DNA of 64,000 bases from Pseudomonas phenolilytica (GCF_021432765.1 NZ_CP058908.1:2380001-2444000), one strand, 5' to 3'. Numbered from the stretch's first letter, positions 48,101 through 56,296 are shown. Numbers and translations: made by a program. The notes: generated from the letters alone by a model not told the origin.

Positions 48101-49650
48101 AGAATGGTTGGACGTTCGACGGCCTGCTGTTCAGCGGAACCTCCCCAACGACATTTACCAACCCCGATAGCGGCAGCGGCTCCAATAGCGATCTGCTCAA
48201 CATCTCGGGAAATGGGTTCGGCTTGGGGAGTGCGAGCTCCGTTCCGGACAACGCCGGTTTCCTCTACACCCAGCAGGGCGGCGCGGATAGCTTGCGTTTC
48301 TTCGCCGATATTTCATCGAGCCTGGAAGGAAAGGGCACTGTACAGATTTCCTGGGCTGCCTATGGCAGCACCGTCGGCGGTACGCCGCTGGCCGTCAGCA
48401 CGCAGAGCATAACGCTGACTGCAGATGGCTGGGTCACCATCGACCCGGGCGTCTCGTTCGAGAATCTGGTGGTACGTGTCGACGTGATCGGCGCGAACAC
48501 TGGCGGGATCCGGGTGCAGGATTTCTCTTATTCCCGTGAAGTGCTGCCGGACGACCAGAGTCTGTCCTTCGGCATCGTGGCGCAGGACGGTGATGGCGAC
48601 CTGAGTGCGCCGTCTACCCTCGATGTACAGATTACGGCGGCCGACTCGTCAGATGCCTTCACCTTGATCGGAACGGCAGGCGACGATGTCATCGCCGCCA
48701 GCAGCCTGACCGACAGCATCAGCGGCAACACCGGCTTCGATATCGTCGACTACGGCGACGCGACCACGGCCATTGCGGCCAGCCTGCTCAGCGGGACGGG
48801 CACGCTGGGGGACGCACTCGGTGATAGCTACACGGGCATCGAAGGCCTGGCCGGCGGGACGGGCGACGACGTGCTGACCGGCAATACGCTGGACAACTAC
48901 CTGGCCGGCGGCGCTGGCAGCGATACGCTGGTGGGCGGTGAGGGCGACGATGTTCTCGACGGCGGGATCGGAGCCGACATTCTGCAGGGCGGTATCGGCG
49001 ATGACGTGCTGATCGGCGGGGCAGGAACGGACGCGCTGGAAGGTGGCTCCGGCATGGACATCGCCGATTACAGCGCCGACGGCGTCGGCATCACGGTCGA
49101 TCTGGAGAGCGGCGCACCGGGTATTGGCGGCCTGGCTGCGGGTGATACCTACCTCGACATGGAGGGCGTGATAGGCGGCAGCGGCGACGATCTGCTGGCT
49201 GGCGACACGCAGGACAACTATCTGGACGGCGGGCTGGGCGACGACGTCCTCTCCGGTGGTGGTGGCGACGACGTCCTGATCGGCGGGTTGGGTGACGACA
49301 GCATGACCGGCGGCGCCGGCCGTGACACCTTCGTCTGGCGGGCGGGTGACAATGGCAGCGATACCATCAGCGACTTCCATATCGACCCGGCCGGTGTCAC
49401 CTCGGACGTGCTCGATCTGTCGGAGCTGCTATCCGGAGTGGATGCCGACAGCGCTACGCTGGACAATTACCTGACGTTCGCCTTCGGCAACGACACGGTC
49501 ATTTCGGTCAGCGTTACGCCGGGCGGTGCGCCGGTGCAGGACATTACCCTGGCCGGTGTGGATCTGGCAGATCTGTACGGCACCACCAACGAGGCGGCGG
49601 TGATCGATAGCCTGCTTGCCGACAACGCCCTGAAGGTCGACAACACCTGA
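42187..49650 (+). CDS. lapA: LapA-like giant biofilm adhesin (retention module, VCBS/T1SS-143 repeats, RTX)
   Basis: 2,487 residues. Residues 1-110 form the LapA-type N-terminal retention module (starts AKLIGTVRQVVGEAFAV), followed by a LapG-type cleavage site TAAG at residues 114-117 and a glycine-rich stretch. From about residue 178 there is a VCBS/cadherin-like domain, then six near-identical 241-residue units, each a T1SS-143-type domain plus a VCBS-type domain. From about 1,730 to 2,200 lies a diverged extension. RTX nonapeptides (GGxGDDxLxG) occupy about 2,220-2,300 and 2,329-2,380, and the C-terminus is a type I secretion signal. It should be exported by LapEBC and held in the outer membrane by its N-terminus. 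Divergent from lapE; a hairpin follows the stop. There are no cysteines in the repeats that I can see. Confidence 0.95.
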   Translation: MAKLIGTVRQVVGEAFAVGEDGVRRLLIEGDRLYAGERVITSAGGAVDIDLVGAGELMLGRESDLLLDEQLLVAAEGGTQAAPPITSATELADVEALQRAIAAGEDPTLVAPATAAGPAAGGAGGAGGGNSFVLLNEVGGAIDPTIGFPTRGLGGIPEFPDLEVAPLEETPEPVDGVPLAVDDLTQISEDTPSIAGNVLSNDQPGSDGGIRVVSVGTVAGTFGQLVLNADGTYSYALNSSLPAVQGLDEGETLTETFTYTMQDADGDPSSATLTITITGSNDGPTLSLVATDSLVDEAGLSSGSAAAGDGEFASGSFTLADTDGLDDLQSVTINGKTVAIGDLQGETFAGDHGTLTVTAYNAATGVASYTYELTEATTDGAGTETDTFSLSVTDGTGSSTPASLVIEIVDDVPHAVADSASVGEDSVTAITGNVLTNDLHANGQPGADTPTSFVNWTSTTAAHGTFTDLGGGNYSYLINPADAAVQGLDEGETLTETFTYTMQDADGDPSSATLTITITGSNDGPTLSLVATDSLVDEAGLSSGSAAAGDGEFASGSFTLADTDGLDDLQSVTINGKTVAIGDLQGETFAGDHGTLTVTAYNAATGVASYTYELTEATTDGAGTETDTFSLSVTDGTGSSTPASLVIEIVDDVPHAVADSASVGEDSVTAITGNVLTNDLHANGQPGADTPTSFVNWTSTTATHGTFTDLGGGNYSYLINPADAAVQGLDEGETLTETFTYTMQDADGDPSSATLTITITGSNDGPTLSLVATDSLVDEAGLSSGSAAAGDGEFASGSFTLADTDGLDDLQSVTINGKTVAIGDLQGETFAGDHGTLTVTAYNAATGVASYTYELTEATTDGAGTETDTFSLSVTDGTGSSTPASLVIEIVDDVPHAVADSASVGEDSVTAITGNVLTNDLHANGQPGADTPTSFVNWTSTTATHGTFTDLGGGNYSYLINPADAAVQGLDEGETLTETFTYTMQDADGDPSSATLTITITGSNDGPTLSLVATDSLVDEAGLSSGSAAAGDGEFASGSFTLADTDGLDDLQSVTINGKTVAIGDLQGETFAGDHGTLTVTAYNAATGVASYTYELTEATTDGAGTETDTFSLSVTDGTGSSTPASLVIEIVDDVPHAVADSASVGEDSVTAITGNVLTNDLHANGQPGADTPTSFVNWTSTTATHGTFTDLGGGNYSYLINPADAAVQGLDEGETLTETFTYTMQDADGDPSSATLTITITGSNDGPTLSLVATDSLVDEAGLSSGSAAAGDGEFASGSFTLADTDGLDDLQSVTINGKTVAIGDLQGETFAGDHGTLTVTAYNAATGVASYTYELTEATTDGAGTETDTFSLSVTDGTGSSTPASLVIEIVDDVPHAVADSASVGEDSVTAITGNVLTNDLHANGQPGADTPTSFVNWTSTTATHGTFTDLGGGNYSYLINPADAAVQGLDEGETLTETFTYTMQDADGDPSSATLTITITGSNDGPTLSLVATDSLVDEAGLSSGSAAAGDGEFASGSFTLADTDGLDDLQSVTINGKTVAIGDLQGETFAGDHGTLTVTAYNAATGVASYTYELTEATTDGAGTETDTFSLSVTDGTGSSTPASLVIEIVDDVPHAVADSASVGEDSVTAITGNVLTNDLHANGQPGADTPTSFVNWTSTTATHGTFTDLGGGNYSYLINPADAAVQGLDEGETLTETFTYTMQDADGDPSSATLTITITGSNDGPTLSVVGANVSELGLPSGSDATGYSEFATGTFTFGDVDGLDDIQTVTIGGTAVNIANLIGSSFAGAYGVLNILGYNDETGVVSYQYQLTSPTTDVDGVTEADTFTISVSDGAASTSSDLVIGIADDLPSLGAFVAATIPNEVGTVNGTFAVVPGADGLGGFEITGPTLDGVTYQTTQNFSGGMFVSTTLTALTDTNQQVFTLTVSADGTYSFQLIAPEAGYTEAIDFTSLEPGKPISVASSIENGWTFDGLLFSGTSPTTFTNPDSGSGSNSDLLNISGNGFGLGSASSVPDNAGFLYTQQGGADSLRFFADISSSLEGKGTVQISWAAYGSTVGGTPLAVSTQSITLTADGWVTIDPGVSFENLVVRVDVIGANTGGIRVQDFSYSREVLPDDQSLSFGIVAQDGDGDLSAPSTLDVQITAADSSDAFTLIGTAGDDVIAASSLTDSISGNTGFDIVDYGDATTAIAASLLSGTGTLGDALGDSYTGIEGLAGGTGDDVLTGNTLDNYLAGGAGSDTLVGGEGDDVLDGGIGADILQGGIGDDVLIGGAGTDALEGGSGMDIADYSADGVGITVDLESGAPGIGGLAAGDTYLDMEGVIGGSGDDLLAGDTQDNYLDGGLGDDVLSGGGGDDVLIGGLGDDSMTGGAGRDTFVWRAGDNGSDTISDFHIDPAGVTSDVLDLSELLSGVDADSATLDNYLTFAFGNDTVISVSVTPGGAPVQDITLAGVDLADLYGTTNEAAVIDSLLADNALKVDNT
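42919..47385 (+). repeat. Six tandem 723-bp repeats inside lapA (plus a 129-bp partial seventh)
   Basis: The segment beginning cagggcctggacgag recurs at 42919 and every 723 bp after it (43642, 44365, 45088, 45811, 46534, 47257). Each full unit encodes 241 residues. Units differ almost only at synonymous positions; the one clear amino-acid change noticed is Ala to Thr (TTAAHG in unit 1, TTATHG in the later units). Units 3-6 are the most alike. The array keeps the reading frame. Confidence 0.95.
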
Positions 49651-49658
49651 GGGTACGC

Positions 49659-49688
49659 AAGCCCACCGTTCGCAGGAGCGGTGGGCTT
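49659..49688 (+). terminator. Hairpin after lapA, possible terminator or attenuator
   Basis: A perfect 10-bp stem (aagcccaccg at 49659-49668, cggtgggctt at 49679-49688) starting 9 bp after the lapA stop. The tail is gcctttgc, a weak T tract. It may end most lapA transcription while letting some continue into the small gene 20 bp further on. Confidence 0.65.
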
Positions 49689-49708
49689 GCCTTTGCTGGA
49701 GGAACTTC

Positions 49709-50053
49709 ATGCTCTATATCGCGCGAGGACCGGACGGGCAGCTTCGGCGGGTCGAGGCCGAGCCATTCGATGAGATGACCGGAACGATTCCCGCGGGTTG
49801 CGATGAGGCGCTGAGCTGGTTCGCAAGCAGTGAAGATGAGCACACGCAGCGGGTCGGCTTGCAGGCATCTGACCTGGAGATGGTGCGGGTTCTGGAAGAC
49901 CTGATCGGCGTGTTGATCGATCGCGGCGTGATCCGTTTTACCGACCTGCCGGAAGTGGCCCAGCGCAAACTGCGCGCCCGCCAGCAGACCCGTGCTCGAC
50001 TGGGTGGGCTGAGCGCTCTGTTGAGCGACGATGAGGAGCCGCGGCTGCCTTAA
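49709..50053 (+). CDS. Small conserved hypothetical protein downstream of lapA
   Basis: 114 residues, soluble, acidic first half and a basic Gln/Arg-rich helix near the end (VAQRKLRARQQTRARLGGL). It begins MLYIARGPDGQLRRVEAEPF. Similar pseudomonad proteins have, to my memory, been labelled tryptophan synthase beta-like, but nothing here resembles TrpB catalytic sequence. GGAGG lies 6 nt before the ATG. Its position between lapA and the convergent lapD suggests, but does not show, a link to the adhesion system. Confidence 0.8.
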   Translation: MLYIARGPDGQLRRVEAEPFDEMTGTIPAGCDEALSWFASSEDEHTQRVGLQASDLEMVRVLEDLIGVLIDRGVIRFTDLPEVAQRKLRARQQTRARLGGLSALLSDDEEPRLP

Positions 50054-50140
50054 TCGGTCTGTCCGTTTCGTTCGCTGAGACCGTCACAGACTCTGAGTTT
50101 CCCTTCCCACCTACCGCCGTTGGCCGTCGCGACCAGCTCC

Positions 50141-52078
50141 CTATTGCCACGGGCGGGGCGTGCCAACCGCGTGACCCATGACGCCATGCACGCCGAGCGC
50201 AGCCAGCGTCGTGCGTTCGCCTTCGGTCTCCACCATCTCGGCGATCAGCGGCAGATCGATGCTGTGTGTCGTGCGGTAGAGCGCCTCGATGAAGTCGCGC
50301 TTGTCGCCGTCCTGGTCGATGTTGCGGATGTAGGTTCCGTCGATTTTCAGATAGACCAATGCCAGCCTCAGCAAACTGCCGAGCTTGCTGAAATCGCCGC
50401 CGAAATGCTGCAGGCCGATCTGCGCGCCGGTGTCGCGCAGCGCCTGGCTGCAATGTTGCAGCGTGGCGTTCACCGGCAGGTGACGGGCGTCCAGTTCCAG
50501 GCAGAGCAAGCGGGTTTGCTCGGGATGGTCACGCAGCAGTTGGATGATGGGTTCCAGGCCGTCCGGGTCGCGCAACGTGGCGCTGGAAAGGCTGACGGCC
50601 AACGGAGTGGGCGCCTGGCGCAGGCGTTCGATGGCCAGTTCGAGCATCAGCCGGTCGAAGCGCGCCGTCCAGCCCAACCGTTCCAGCCACGGCAGAAAGC
50701 TGCCGGCAGTGAGGACGACGCCATCGGCGATCGGCAGGCGCGCCAGCAACTTCTGATGCACGAGCTGCTGCGGGTTGTCGGCCAGTACCACCGGTTGCAC
50801 GAAGACGGCCAGGTCACGCTGCTCGAGCGCCTCGTCGAGCGCGCGATACCACTCGTGCTCGCTGTGCAGAAGCGCCGTCGCATGGCTGCATTCCCACCAT
50901 GCGCGGTCGCTACCCAATGCCTGCGCCAGCGCATGGTCGGCCCGCTCCAGCACCGCCGCGGGTGAATCGCCGATGTGAAAGGCGGTATAGCCAATGTGAA
51001 CCAGCGGGCCCTCGTCGTGCGTACCGCGCGGTCGCAGCGCTTGCAGATCGGCGCTCAGCGTTTCGGCGAGGCGGGCGGCATGCGCTTCGTGCAGCCCGGG
51101 TGCCAGCAGGACAAAATCACCGCCGCGGCTGCGCGCGGCGAGCCAGTGAGGTTGGCCCTGTTCGTCCGGTACGCGCCCGAGGCGGGCACCGACCGCGGCG
51201 ACGAGCTGATCGGTCTGTTGGCTGCCGAGCTGCTGGTTGAGACGGTTCAGATCGTGGATGCGGATCAGCAGCAGATAACCGCCGCCGTGATGCTCTGCTG
51301 GCGTCAGCTGGATCGCCAGGCGCTGGTCCAGCAGGCGCCGGTTGGCCAGCCCGGTCAGCTCGTCGCGGAAGGCCTGCTGATGGAGCCGCTCACTGCGCGC
51401 CGCCTCCTCGGCGAAGAGGGCTTGCAGCTTGGCGACCATCTGATTCATCGCTTGCACGACGCGCCGTAGCTCCGGGGTGCGCGGTAGCTCGGGCAGGGTG
51501 ACGAACTCGCGCCGGGTGATGGCCTGCGCCTGCTCCACCATGCGATCGAGCGGGCGCAACTGGCTGCGCAACAGCCAGCCGCCCAACAGCGCGCTGACCA
51601 CGCCGCAGCCCAGCAGCCAGTAAAGCGTCGCCACGGTGCTGTCCCAGACCTTGGCTAGGGCGAAGGCAGGGTGACTGATCACTTCCACGCGCGCCGCCTG
51701 CTCCCAGCCGCGCATGATCAGTGCGTCGCCGCCCTGTGCCGGCAGATCCACCAGTGCGGCGAACCAGTCCGGCACCTGCTCGGTGACGATGTTGCTGCTG
51801 CGTTCGACGATCGGTTGGCCATCGGCGATCGAGACGATACGGATGCTGCTGAAATAGCCGCTGTCGAAGATCGAATTGACCAGCAATTCGAGCATGACCG
51901 GATCATCGACATGCGGCGTCATCGACAGCGCCAGTGCGGTGGCGGCGTCCTGGGCATGGGAGCGAAGCTGGCTGATCGACTGTTCGCGCGAATGCTCGAT
52001 GCTGGCGAAGAAGCTCCCGGCGAAGGCCACGACGAGGAACAGGCAGATGGCGAGAAACAGCTGCTTGAGTAACGACAT
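50141..52078 (-). CDS. lapD: LapD-like inner-membrane c-di-GMP receptor (HAMP, degenerate GGDEF and EAL)
   Basis: 645 residues. N-terminal helix (LFLAICLFLVVAFAGSFFAS), a periplasmic LapD/MoxY-type output domain (about 25-150), a second helix (about 155-175) and a HAMP segment. The GGDEF domain is degenerate (SRGGDFVLL for the active-site loop), and the EAL motif position reads KLLARL, so neither synthesis nor hydrolysis of c-di-GMP is expected. This is the pattern of LapD, which binds c-di-GMP and sequesters the LapG protease. AGGAGG is 5 nt before the ATG at 52078. It lies 25 bp downstream of lapG and is cotranscribed with it. Confidence 0.95.
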   Translation of the reverse strand: MSLLKQLFLAICLFLVVAFAGSFFASIEHSREQSISQLRSHAQDAATALALSMTPHVDDPVMLELLVNSIFDSGYFSSIRIVSIADGQPIVERSSNIVTEQVPDWFAALVDLPAQGGDALIMRGWEQAARVEVISHPAFALAKVWDSTVATLYWLLGCGVVSALLGGWLLRSQLRPLDRMVEQAQAITRREFVTLPELPRTPELRRVVQAMNQMVAKLQALFAEEAARSERLHQQAFRDELTGLANRRLLDQRLAIQLTPAEHHGGGYLLLIRIHDLNRLNQQLGSQQTDQLVAAVGARLGRVPDEQGQPHWLAARSRGGDFVLLAPGLHEAHAARLAETLSADLQALRPRGTHDEGPLVHIGYTAFHIGDSPAAVLERADHALAQALGSDRAWWECSHATALLHSEHEWYRALDEALEQRDLAVFVQPVVLADNPQQLVHQKLLARLPIADGVVLTAGSFLPWLERLGWTARFDRLMLELAIERLRQAPTPLAVSLSSATLRDPDGLEPIIQLLRDHPEQTRLLCLELDARHLPVNATLQHCSQALRDTGAQIGLQHFGGDFSKLGSLLRLALVYLKIDGTYIRNIDQDGDKRDFIEALYRTTHSIDLPLIAEMVETEGERTTLAALGVHGVMGHAVGTPRPWQ

Positions 52079-52103
52079 ACTTCCCTCCTGAAACCGCTCT
52101 CGA

Positions 52104-52814
52104 CTAGCCCTCGCCGACCACGAATCCTTCGGCACGCATCTTTCGCAGAACGTCCTGCCAGCGTGACAGCCTTTTGCCATCTCCGCTACGTTTACCACCG
52201 CCCGCACCGGGCAGATACAGCCCTTCGGCATTGAAGGCATACACCGGCAGCAGGTCGCTGCGCTGCGAGGCGGGGCGGATGGTGCCGTCGATGTTATCCA
52301 GCACCAGCGGATCGGCGCCGGGCGTCGCGTAGTAGGTCAGCACCATGTGCGCCTGATTCAGCCGCAGCGCCTTGACGTAGGTGATGCGCAGCTTGTCGCT
52401 GGGCACGCCCAGCCGACGCAGGGTGAAGTACTTGGCGAGGGCGTAGTCCTCGCAGTCACCGGCACCGCGGATCAGGGATTCGACAGGCGTGGCCCAGTAA
52501 TCGTCCTGCTCCCAGACCCAGATGTCGTCGCTGAACTGAATCTGTCGGTTGAAGAAGCGGTTGACCTCGGCGAGCTGCTCCCGCTCGGGCAGTGCGCCGC
52601 TGTCTCGCAGAAGCTGCTGCCAGGCCGCTACCCGCGGCAGCGCATCCTCCGCGGCCCCGTAGCGCTTTTTCAGAACCGGGTAGATGCGCTCGAAATCCCA
52701 CTGTTGCCAGTTGGACGAGCGCGCCAGATTCCATAGCGGTGCGCTGAGCAGGGCGAGCGCGAAAAGCAGCACCAGCGGGCGGCGGCTTGCACGACCAGAC
52801 TGCAAAGACTGCAT
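52104..52814 (-). CDS. lapG: LapG-like periplasmic cysteine protease (transglutaminase-like)
   Basis: 236 residues with an N-terminal signal/anchor (RPLVLLFALALLSAPLW). The catalytic triad is visible: Cys121 in GAGDCEDYALAKY, His156 in QAHMVLTYY and Asp173 in LVLDNIDG, the spacing typical of the family. IWVWEQDDYWATPVE matches the substrate/calcium-binding part of LapG proteins. It should cut the LapA-like adhesin at its TAAG site when released by LapD. The ATG at 52814 has GGAGAG at 6 nt; the 62-codon longer frame would push the signal peptide inside the protein. Confidence 0.95.
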   Translation of the reverse strand: MQSLQSGRASRRPLVLLFALALLSAPLWNLARSSNWQQWDFERIYPVLKKRYGAAEDALPRVAAWQQLLRDSGALPEREQLAEVNRFFNRQIQFSDDIWVWEQDDYWATPVESLIRGAGDCEDYALAKYFTLRRLGVPSDKLRITYVKALRLNQAHMVLTYYATPGADPLVLDNIDGTIRPASQRSDLLPVYAFNAEGLYLPGAGGGKRSGDGKRLSRWQDVLRKMRAEGFVVGEG

Positions 52815-52858
52815 GGGCTGCTCTCCATAGCGAATCCTGCCGGTGGGCGGATTCGTGC

Positions 52859-53278
52859 TCACTGGCGTGGTTTGGCTTCGACCGTGTGCAGGGTTTTCTG
52901 TTTGACGATGTACAGCGTGACCAGCGCAGCGCTGAGCAACATGGCGATGCGTGCCCAGACGAGCGGCACCAGCCAGCAGGAAATTCCGATACTCACCCAC
53001 ATGGTGAGGATGGTGTAGGCCTTGCCCTTGAGCGGAATGCCGTTGCCTTCCAGGTAGTCGCGGAACCAGGGGCCGAGGCGCGGGTGCTCGACGAGCCAGA
53101 CGTAGAAACGCTCCGAGCTGCGCACGAAGCAGGCAGCTGCCAGCAGCATGAAGGGGGTGGTCGGCAGCACCGGCAGGAAGATCCCCACTACGCCAAGCGC
53201 CACCGCGAGCCAGCCGACCGTCAGCAGCGCATAGCGCACCACGGCGTTGCGCTGCTGGGGAATATCGCGGTGCGCCAC
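52859..53278 (-). CDS. YbaN/DUF454 family inner-membrane protein
   Basis: 139 residues with three to four helices. The family signature LGVVGIFLPVLPTTPFMLLAA follows a first helix, then CFVRSSERFYVWLVEHPRLGPW and a hydrophilic turn, typical of DUF454/YbaN. Function is unknown. The start is a GTG at 53278. It sits 44 bp upstream of lapG on the same strand, so it might share a transcript with lapG-lapD. Confidence 0.9.
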   Translation of the reverse strand: MAHRDIPQQRNAVVRYALLTVGWLAVALGVVGIFLPVLPTTPFMLLAAACFVRSSERFYVWLVEHPRLGPWFRDYLEGNGIPLKGKAYTILTMWVSIGISCWLVPLVWARIAMLLSAALVTLYIVKQKTLHTVEAKPRQ

Positions 53279-53294
53279 GGCGGCTACCCGGTCA

Positions 53295-53882
53295 TCAGTG
53301 ACGGCGCGGTTTGAGCAGCGCCGGCTTTTCCTCGGGAGCGTGGCAGAGCAGGTACAGCGCGGTCAGGATTTCCGGAATCTGCGCGACCATCTCGTCCACC
53401 AGCTCGGGGCTCTCGGCGATCTCGGCGAACTCCGGCTGCTCGTCGAACAATCCCGAGCCGACCATGATCGGCAACAGCAATTCGCTGACTTCCTCCTCGG
53501 AATCCTCGAACCAGGCCTCCTCGCGCATGAACACGCCTTCCATGAAGCCGATGCACCAGCCGCGCAGATCGGACTCGTCCGGCTCCTCGCCGAGGTCCAG
53601 CTCGCAGGGCAGCTCCATGTCTTCGTCGCTGGCCAGCTGGCGGGCGATATGCGCCTTGAGCTGGACCAGCGTTGCCTCGATGGCGTCGCGTTCGGTGTCG
53701 TCCTGGTACTTCGGTGGCTCGGAGAACAGCGCATCGATCCATTCGCGCTCCGGTACCGCTTCGGAGCAGATGCTCAGAGCCGTCAGGTAGCCGTGGGCGG
53801 CGATGTAATCCAGCGCCTCTTCATGCAGGTCGTCGGCATCGAGGAAAACCTGCAGGCGGGTGAGTTGCTCGGCGAAAGACAT
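53295..53882 (-). CDS. UPF0149 family protein (YgfB/YecA-like)
   Basis: 195 acidic residues. The segments EALDYIAAHGYLTALSIC, LRGWCIGFMEGV and LLPIMVGSGLF are those of the UPF0149 (YgfB/YecA) family. There is no C-terminal SEC-C zinc motif as found in some YecA proteins; the tail ends in KPALLKPRRH. Function unknown here. It lies 16 bp before the DUF454 gene and is divergent from recQ. Confidence 0.9.
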   Translation of the reverse strand: MSFAEQLTRLQVFLDADDLHEEALDYIAAHGYLTALSICSEAVPEREWIDALFSEPPKYQDDTERDAIEATLVQLKAHIARQLASDEDMELPCELDLGEEPDESDLRGWCIGFMEGVFMREEAWFEDSEEEVSELLLPIMVGSGLFDEQPEFAEIAESPELVDEMVAQIPEILTALYLLCHAPEEKPALLKPRRH

Positions 53883-54036
53883 CGGGAACTACCTTGGGGT
53901 GGGAAGACAAGCGGGATTCTAGACGAGGCGCGGGATGCAGGCTACTTCGATGGCCGTTGCGCCGCCGTGGCCGACCACCGCGCCTGAACTCCGGCAGGTG
54001 CTCGCGTATACTGCGCGCCTTGTTTCGGAGACCGGC

Positions 54037-56163
54037 ATGCTCGACCAGGCACAGCGCATCCTCAAAGACGTATTCGGCTATGACGCCTTTCGCGGCAACC
54101 AGGGCGCGATCATCGAACAGGTCGCCGACGGCGGCGATGCGCTAGTGTTGATGCCTACCGGTGGCGGCAAGTCGCTGTGCTATCAGGTGCCGGCGCTGCT
54201 GCGCGACGGGCTGGCGGTGGTGGTGTCGCCGCTGATTGCGCTGATGGACGATCAGGTCGCCACGCTCGACGAGCTGGGCGTGGCGGCGGTGGCGCTTAAT
54301 TCCACGCTGAGTGCCGACGAGCAGCGCGAGATTGCCGAGCGCATTCGCCGCAACGAGATCAAGCTGCTCTATCTTGCGCCGGAGCGACTGGTGCAGCCGC
54401 GTATGCTGGCGTTCCTGCAGCGGTTGCAGATCGCGCTGTTCGCCATCGACGAGGCGCATTGCGTGTCGCAGTGGGGTCACGATTTCCGTCCCGAGTACCT
54501 GCAGCTCGGCCAGCTCGCCGAGCTGTTCCCCGGCGTGCCGCGCATCGCCCTGACCGCCACGGCGGACATGCGCACCCGCGAGGAAATTGTCCAGCGCCTG
54601 CATCTGGAGAACGCCGAGCGGTTCCTGTCCAGTTTCGACCGGCCGAACATCTTCTACCGCATCGTGCCCAAGGAGCAGCCACGCAAGCAGCTGCTGGGCT
54701 TTCTCGCCGAGCGGCGGGGCGATGCCGGCATCGTCTACTGCATGTCGCGCAAGAAGGTCGACGACCTGGCGGCGTTTCTCACCGAGCAGGGCTTTCCAGC
54801 GTTGCCGTATCACGCCGGGCTGCCCAACGAGCTGCGCGCCTATCACCAGAAACGCTTCCTCAACGAAGAGGGGCTGATCATGGTGGCGACCATCGCCTTC
54901 GGAATGGGCATCGACAAGCCTAACGTGCGCTTCGTCGCTCACCTGGACCTGCCCAAGTCGCTCGAAGCCTATTACCAGGAGACCGGGCGGGCAGGGCGCG
55001 ACGGCCTGCCCGCCGACGCCTGGATGGCCTACGGCCTGCAGGACGTGATCTTCCTCAAGCAGATGCTCAACAACTCCGAGGGCGACGAGCGCCACAAGCG
55101 CATCGAGCAACACAAGCTCGACGCCATGCTCGCGCTATGCGAGGAGACCCGCTGTCGGCGCCAGGTGCTGCTGGCCTATTTCGACGAAGACCTGCCGCAG
55201 CCGTGCGGACATTGCGACAACTGCGCGGACGATGTGCAGACCTGGGACGCCACCGAACCGGCGCGTCAGGCGTTGTCGGCGATCTACCGCAGCGGGCAGC
55301 GCTACGGCGTCGGACATCTGGTGGACATCCTGCTGGGGCGCGACAACGACAAGGTGCGCGGCCTCGGCCATCAGCATCTTTCCGTGTTCGGCGTCGGCAA
55401 GAGCCTCGCCGAGGGCGACTGGCGCTCGCTGTTCCGCCAGCTGGTGGCACGCGGGCTGGTGGATGTCGATCTGGAAGGCTTCGGCGGCCTGCGCTTGAGC
55501 GACAGTTGCCGACCGTTGCTGCGTGGCGAGGTAAGCCTGGCGCTGCGCCGCGATCTCAAGCCGCAGCAGGCGGCCAAGGGGCAGAAGAGCCCTGCCAGCC
55601 AGCTGGTGCGAATCGAGGAGCGCGATACCTGGGAAGCGTTGCGCGCGCTGCGCCGGCGCCTGGCCGAGGAGCACGGCGTGCCGCCCTATGTAATCTTCCC
55701 CGACGCCACGTTGCTGGAAATGCTGCGCAGCCAGCCGGCTTCGCTGGCGGATATGGCGCGCGTCAGCGGTGTCGGCGCGCGCAAGCTGGAGCGCTACGGT
55801 GCGGCGTTCCTCGAAGTGCTGCAGGGTACGTCGGAACCCGCCAGGTCGCCGATCGATCTGCGTCACGAACTGGTCACGCTGGCGCGTGCGGGCATGACAC
55901 CGGCGCAGATCGCGCGCCAGCTCGATTGCAGCGAGAAGAACGTCTACGCCCTGCTGGCCGAGGCGATCGGCCAGCAGCAGCTGAGTCTGGAGCAGGCGCT
56001 CGACCTGCCCGAAGACCTGCTTGGCGAGATTCAGGAAGCTTTCCTCGACGGCGAAGGCGAGCTGCCGTTGGTCGCCGAGATCGCCGCGCAGTTCGCCACG
56101 CGGGTGCCGGAAGCGGTGCTGTACTGCGTGCGCGCGGCCTTGCAGGCCGAGTTCGAGTTGTAA
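54037..56163 (+). CDS. recQ: ATP-dependent DNA helicase RecQ
   Basis: 708 residues. Helicase motifs: [10 protein letters not shown] (motif 0), Walker [20 protein letters not shown]-box as [19 protein letters not shown], motif [12 protein letters not shown] and motif [14 protein letters not shown]. The RQC zinc site has cysteines in ETRCRRQ and PCGHCDNC, followed by a winged helix and an HRDC domain near residues 535-600. The last about 100 residues form an additional HTH-type domain ([21 protein letters not shown]), absent from the 609-residue E. coli enzyme. CGGAG is 6 nt before the ATG at 54037. Confidence 0.96.
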   Translation: MLDQAQRILKDVFGYDAFRGNQGAIIEQVADGGDALVLMPTGGGKSLCYQVPALLRDGLAVVVSPLIALMDDQVATLDELGVAAVALNSTLSADEQREIAERIRRNEIKLLYLAPERLVQPRMLAFLQRLQIALFAIDEAHCVSQWGHDFRPEYLQLGQLAELFPGVPRIALTATADMRTREEIVQRLHLENAERFLSSFDRPNIFYRIVPKEQPRKQLLGFLAERRGDAGIVYCMSRKKVDDLAAFLTEQGFPALPYHAGLPNELRAYHQKRFLNEEGLIMVATIAFGMGIDKPNVRFVAHLDLPKSLEAYYQETGRAGRDGLPADAWMAYGLQDVIFLKQMLNNSEGDERHKRIEQHKLDAMLALCEETRCRRQVLLAYFDEDLPQPCGHCDNCADDVQTWDATEPARQALSAIYRSGQRYGVGHLVDILLGRDNDKVRGLGHQHLSVFGVGKSLAEGDWRSLFRQLVARGLVDVDLEGFGGLRLSDSCRPLLRGEVSLALRRDLKPQQAAKGQKSPASQLVRIEERDTWEALRALRRRLAEEHGVPPYVIFPDATLLEMLRSQPASLADMARVSGVGARKLERYGAAFLEVLQGTSEPARSPIDLRHELVTLARAGMTPAQIARQLDCSEKNVYALLAEAIGQQQLSLEQALDLPEDLLGEIQEAFLDGEGELPLVAEIAAQFATRVPEAVLYCVRAALQAEFEL

Positions 56164-56296
56164 CCGGCTGCGTCACCGCCGCGCGCACGCCGGCGCGGCG
56201 CAATCCCGCGTCCTGGCGGGGCGGCCGAGTGTTTCCGCGTACCGAAGGAGGGCGGTGACTGGCCGTTGGTAGGCTTGCCTGCATATCGAAGCTGTG

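Noticed and set aside
42187..49650. Interpretation of the repeats as a CRISPR array or mobile element
   Set aside because: The 723-bp period, continuous frame and encoded VCBS/T1SS-143 domains explain the repeats as protein domain duplication; there are no spacers or transposase genes.
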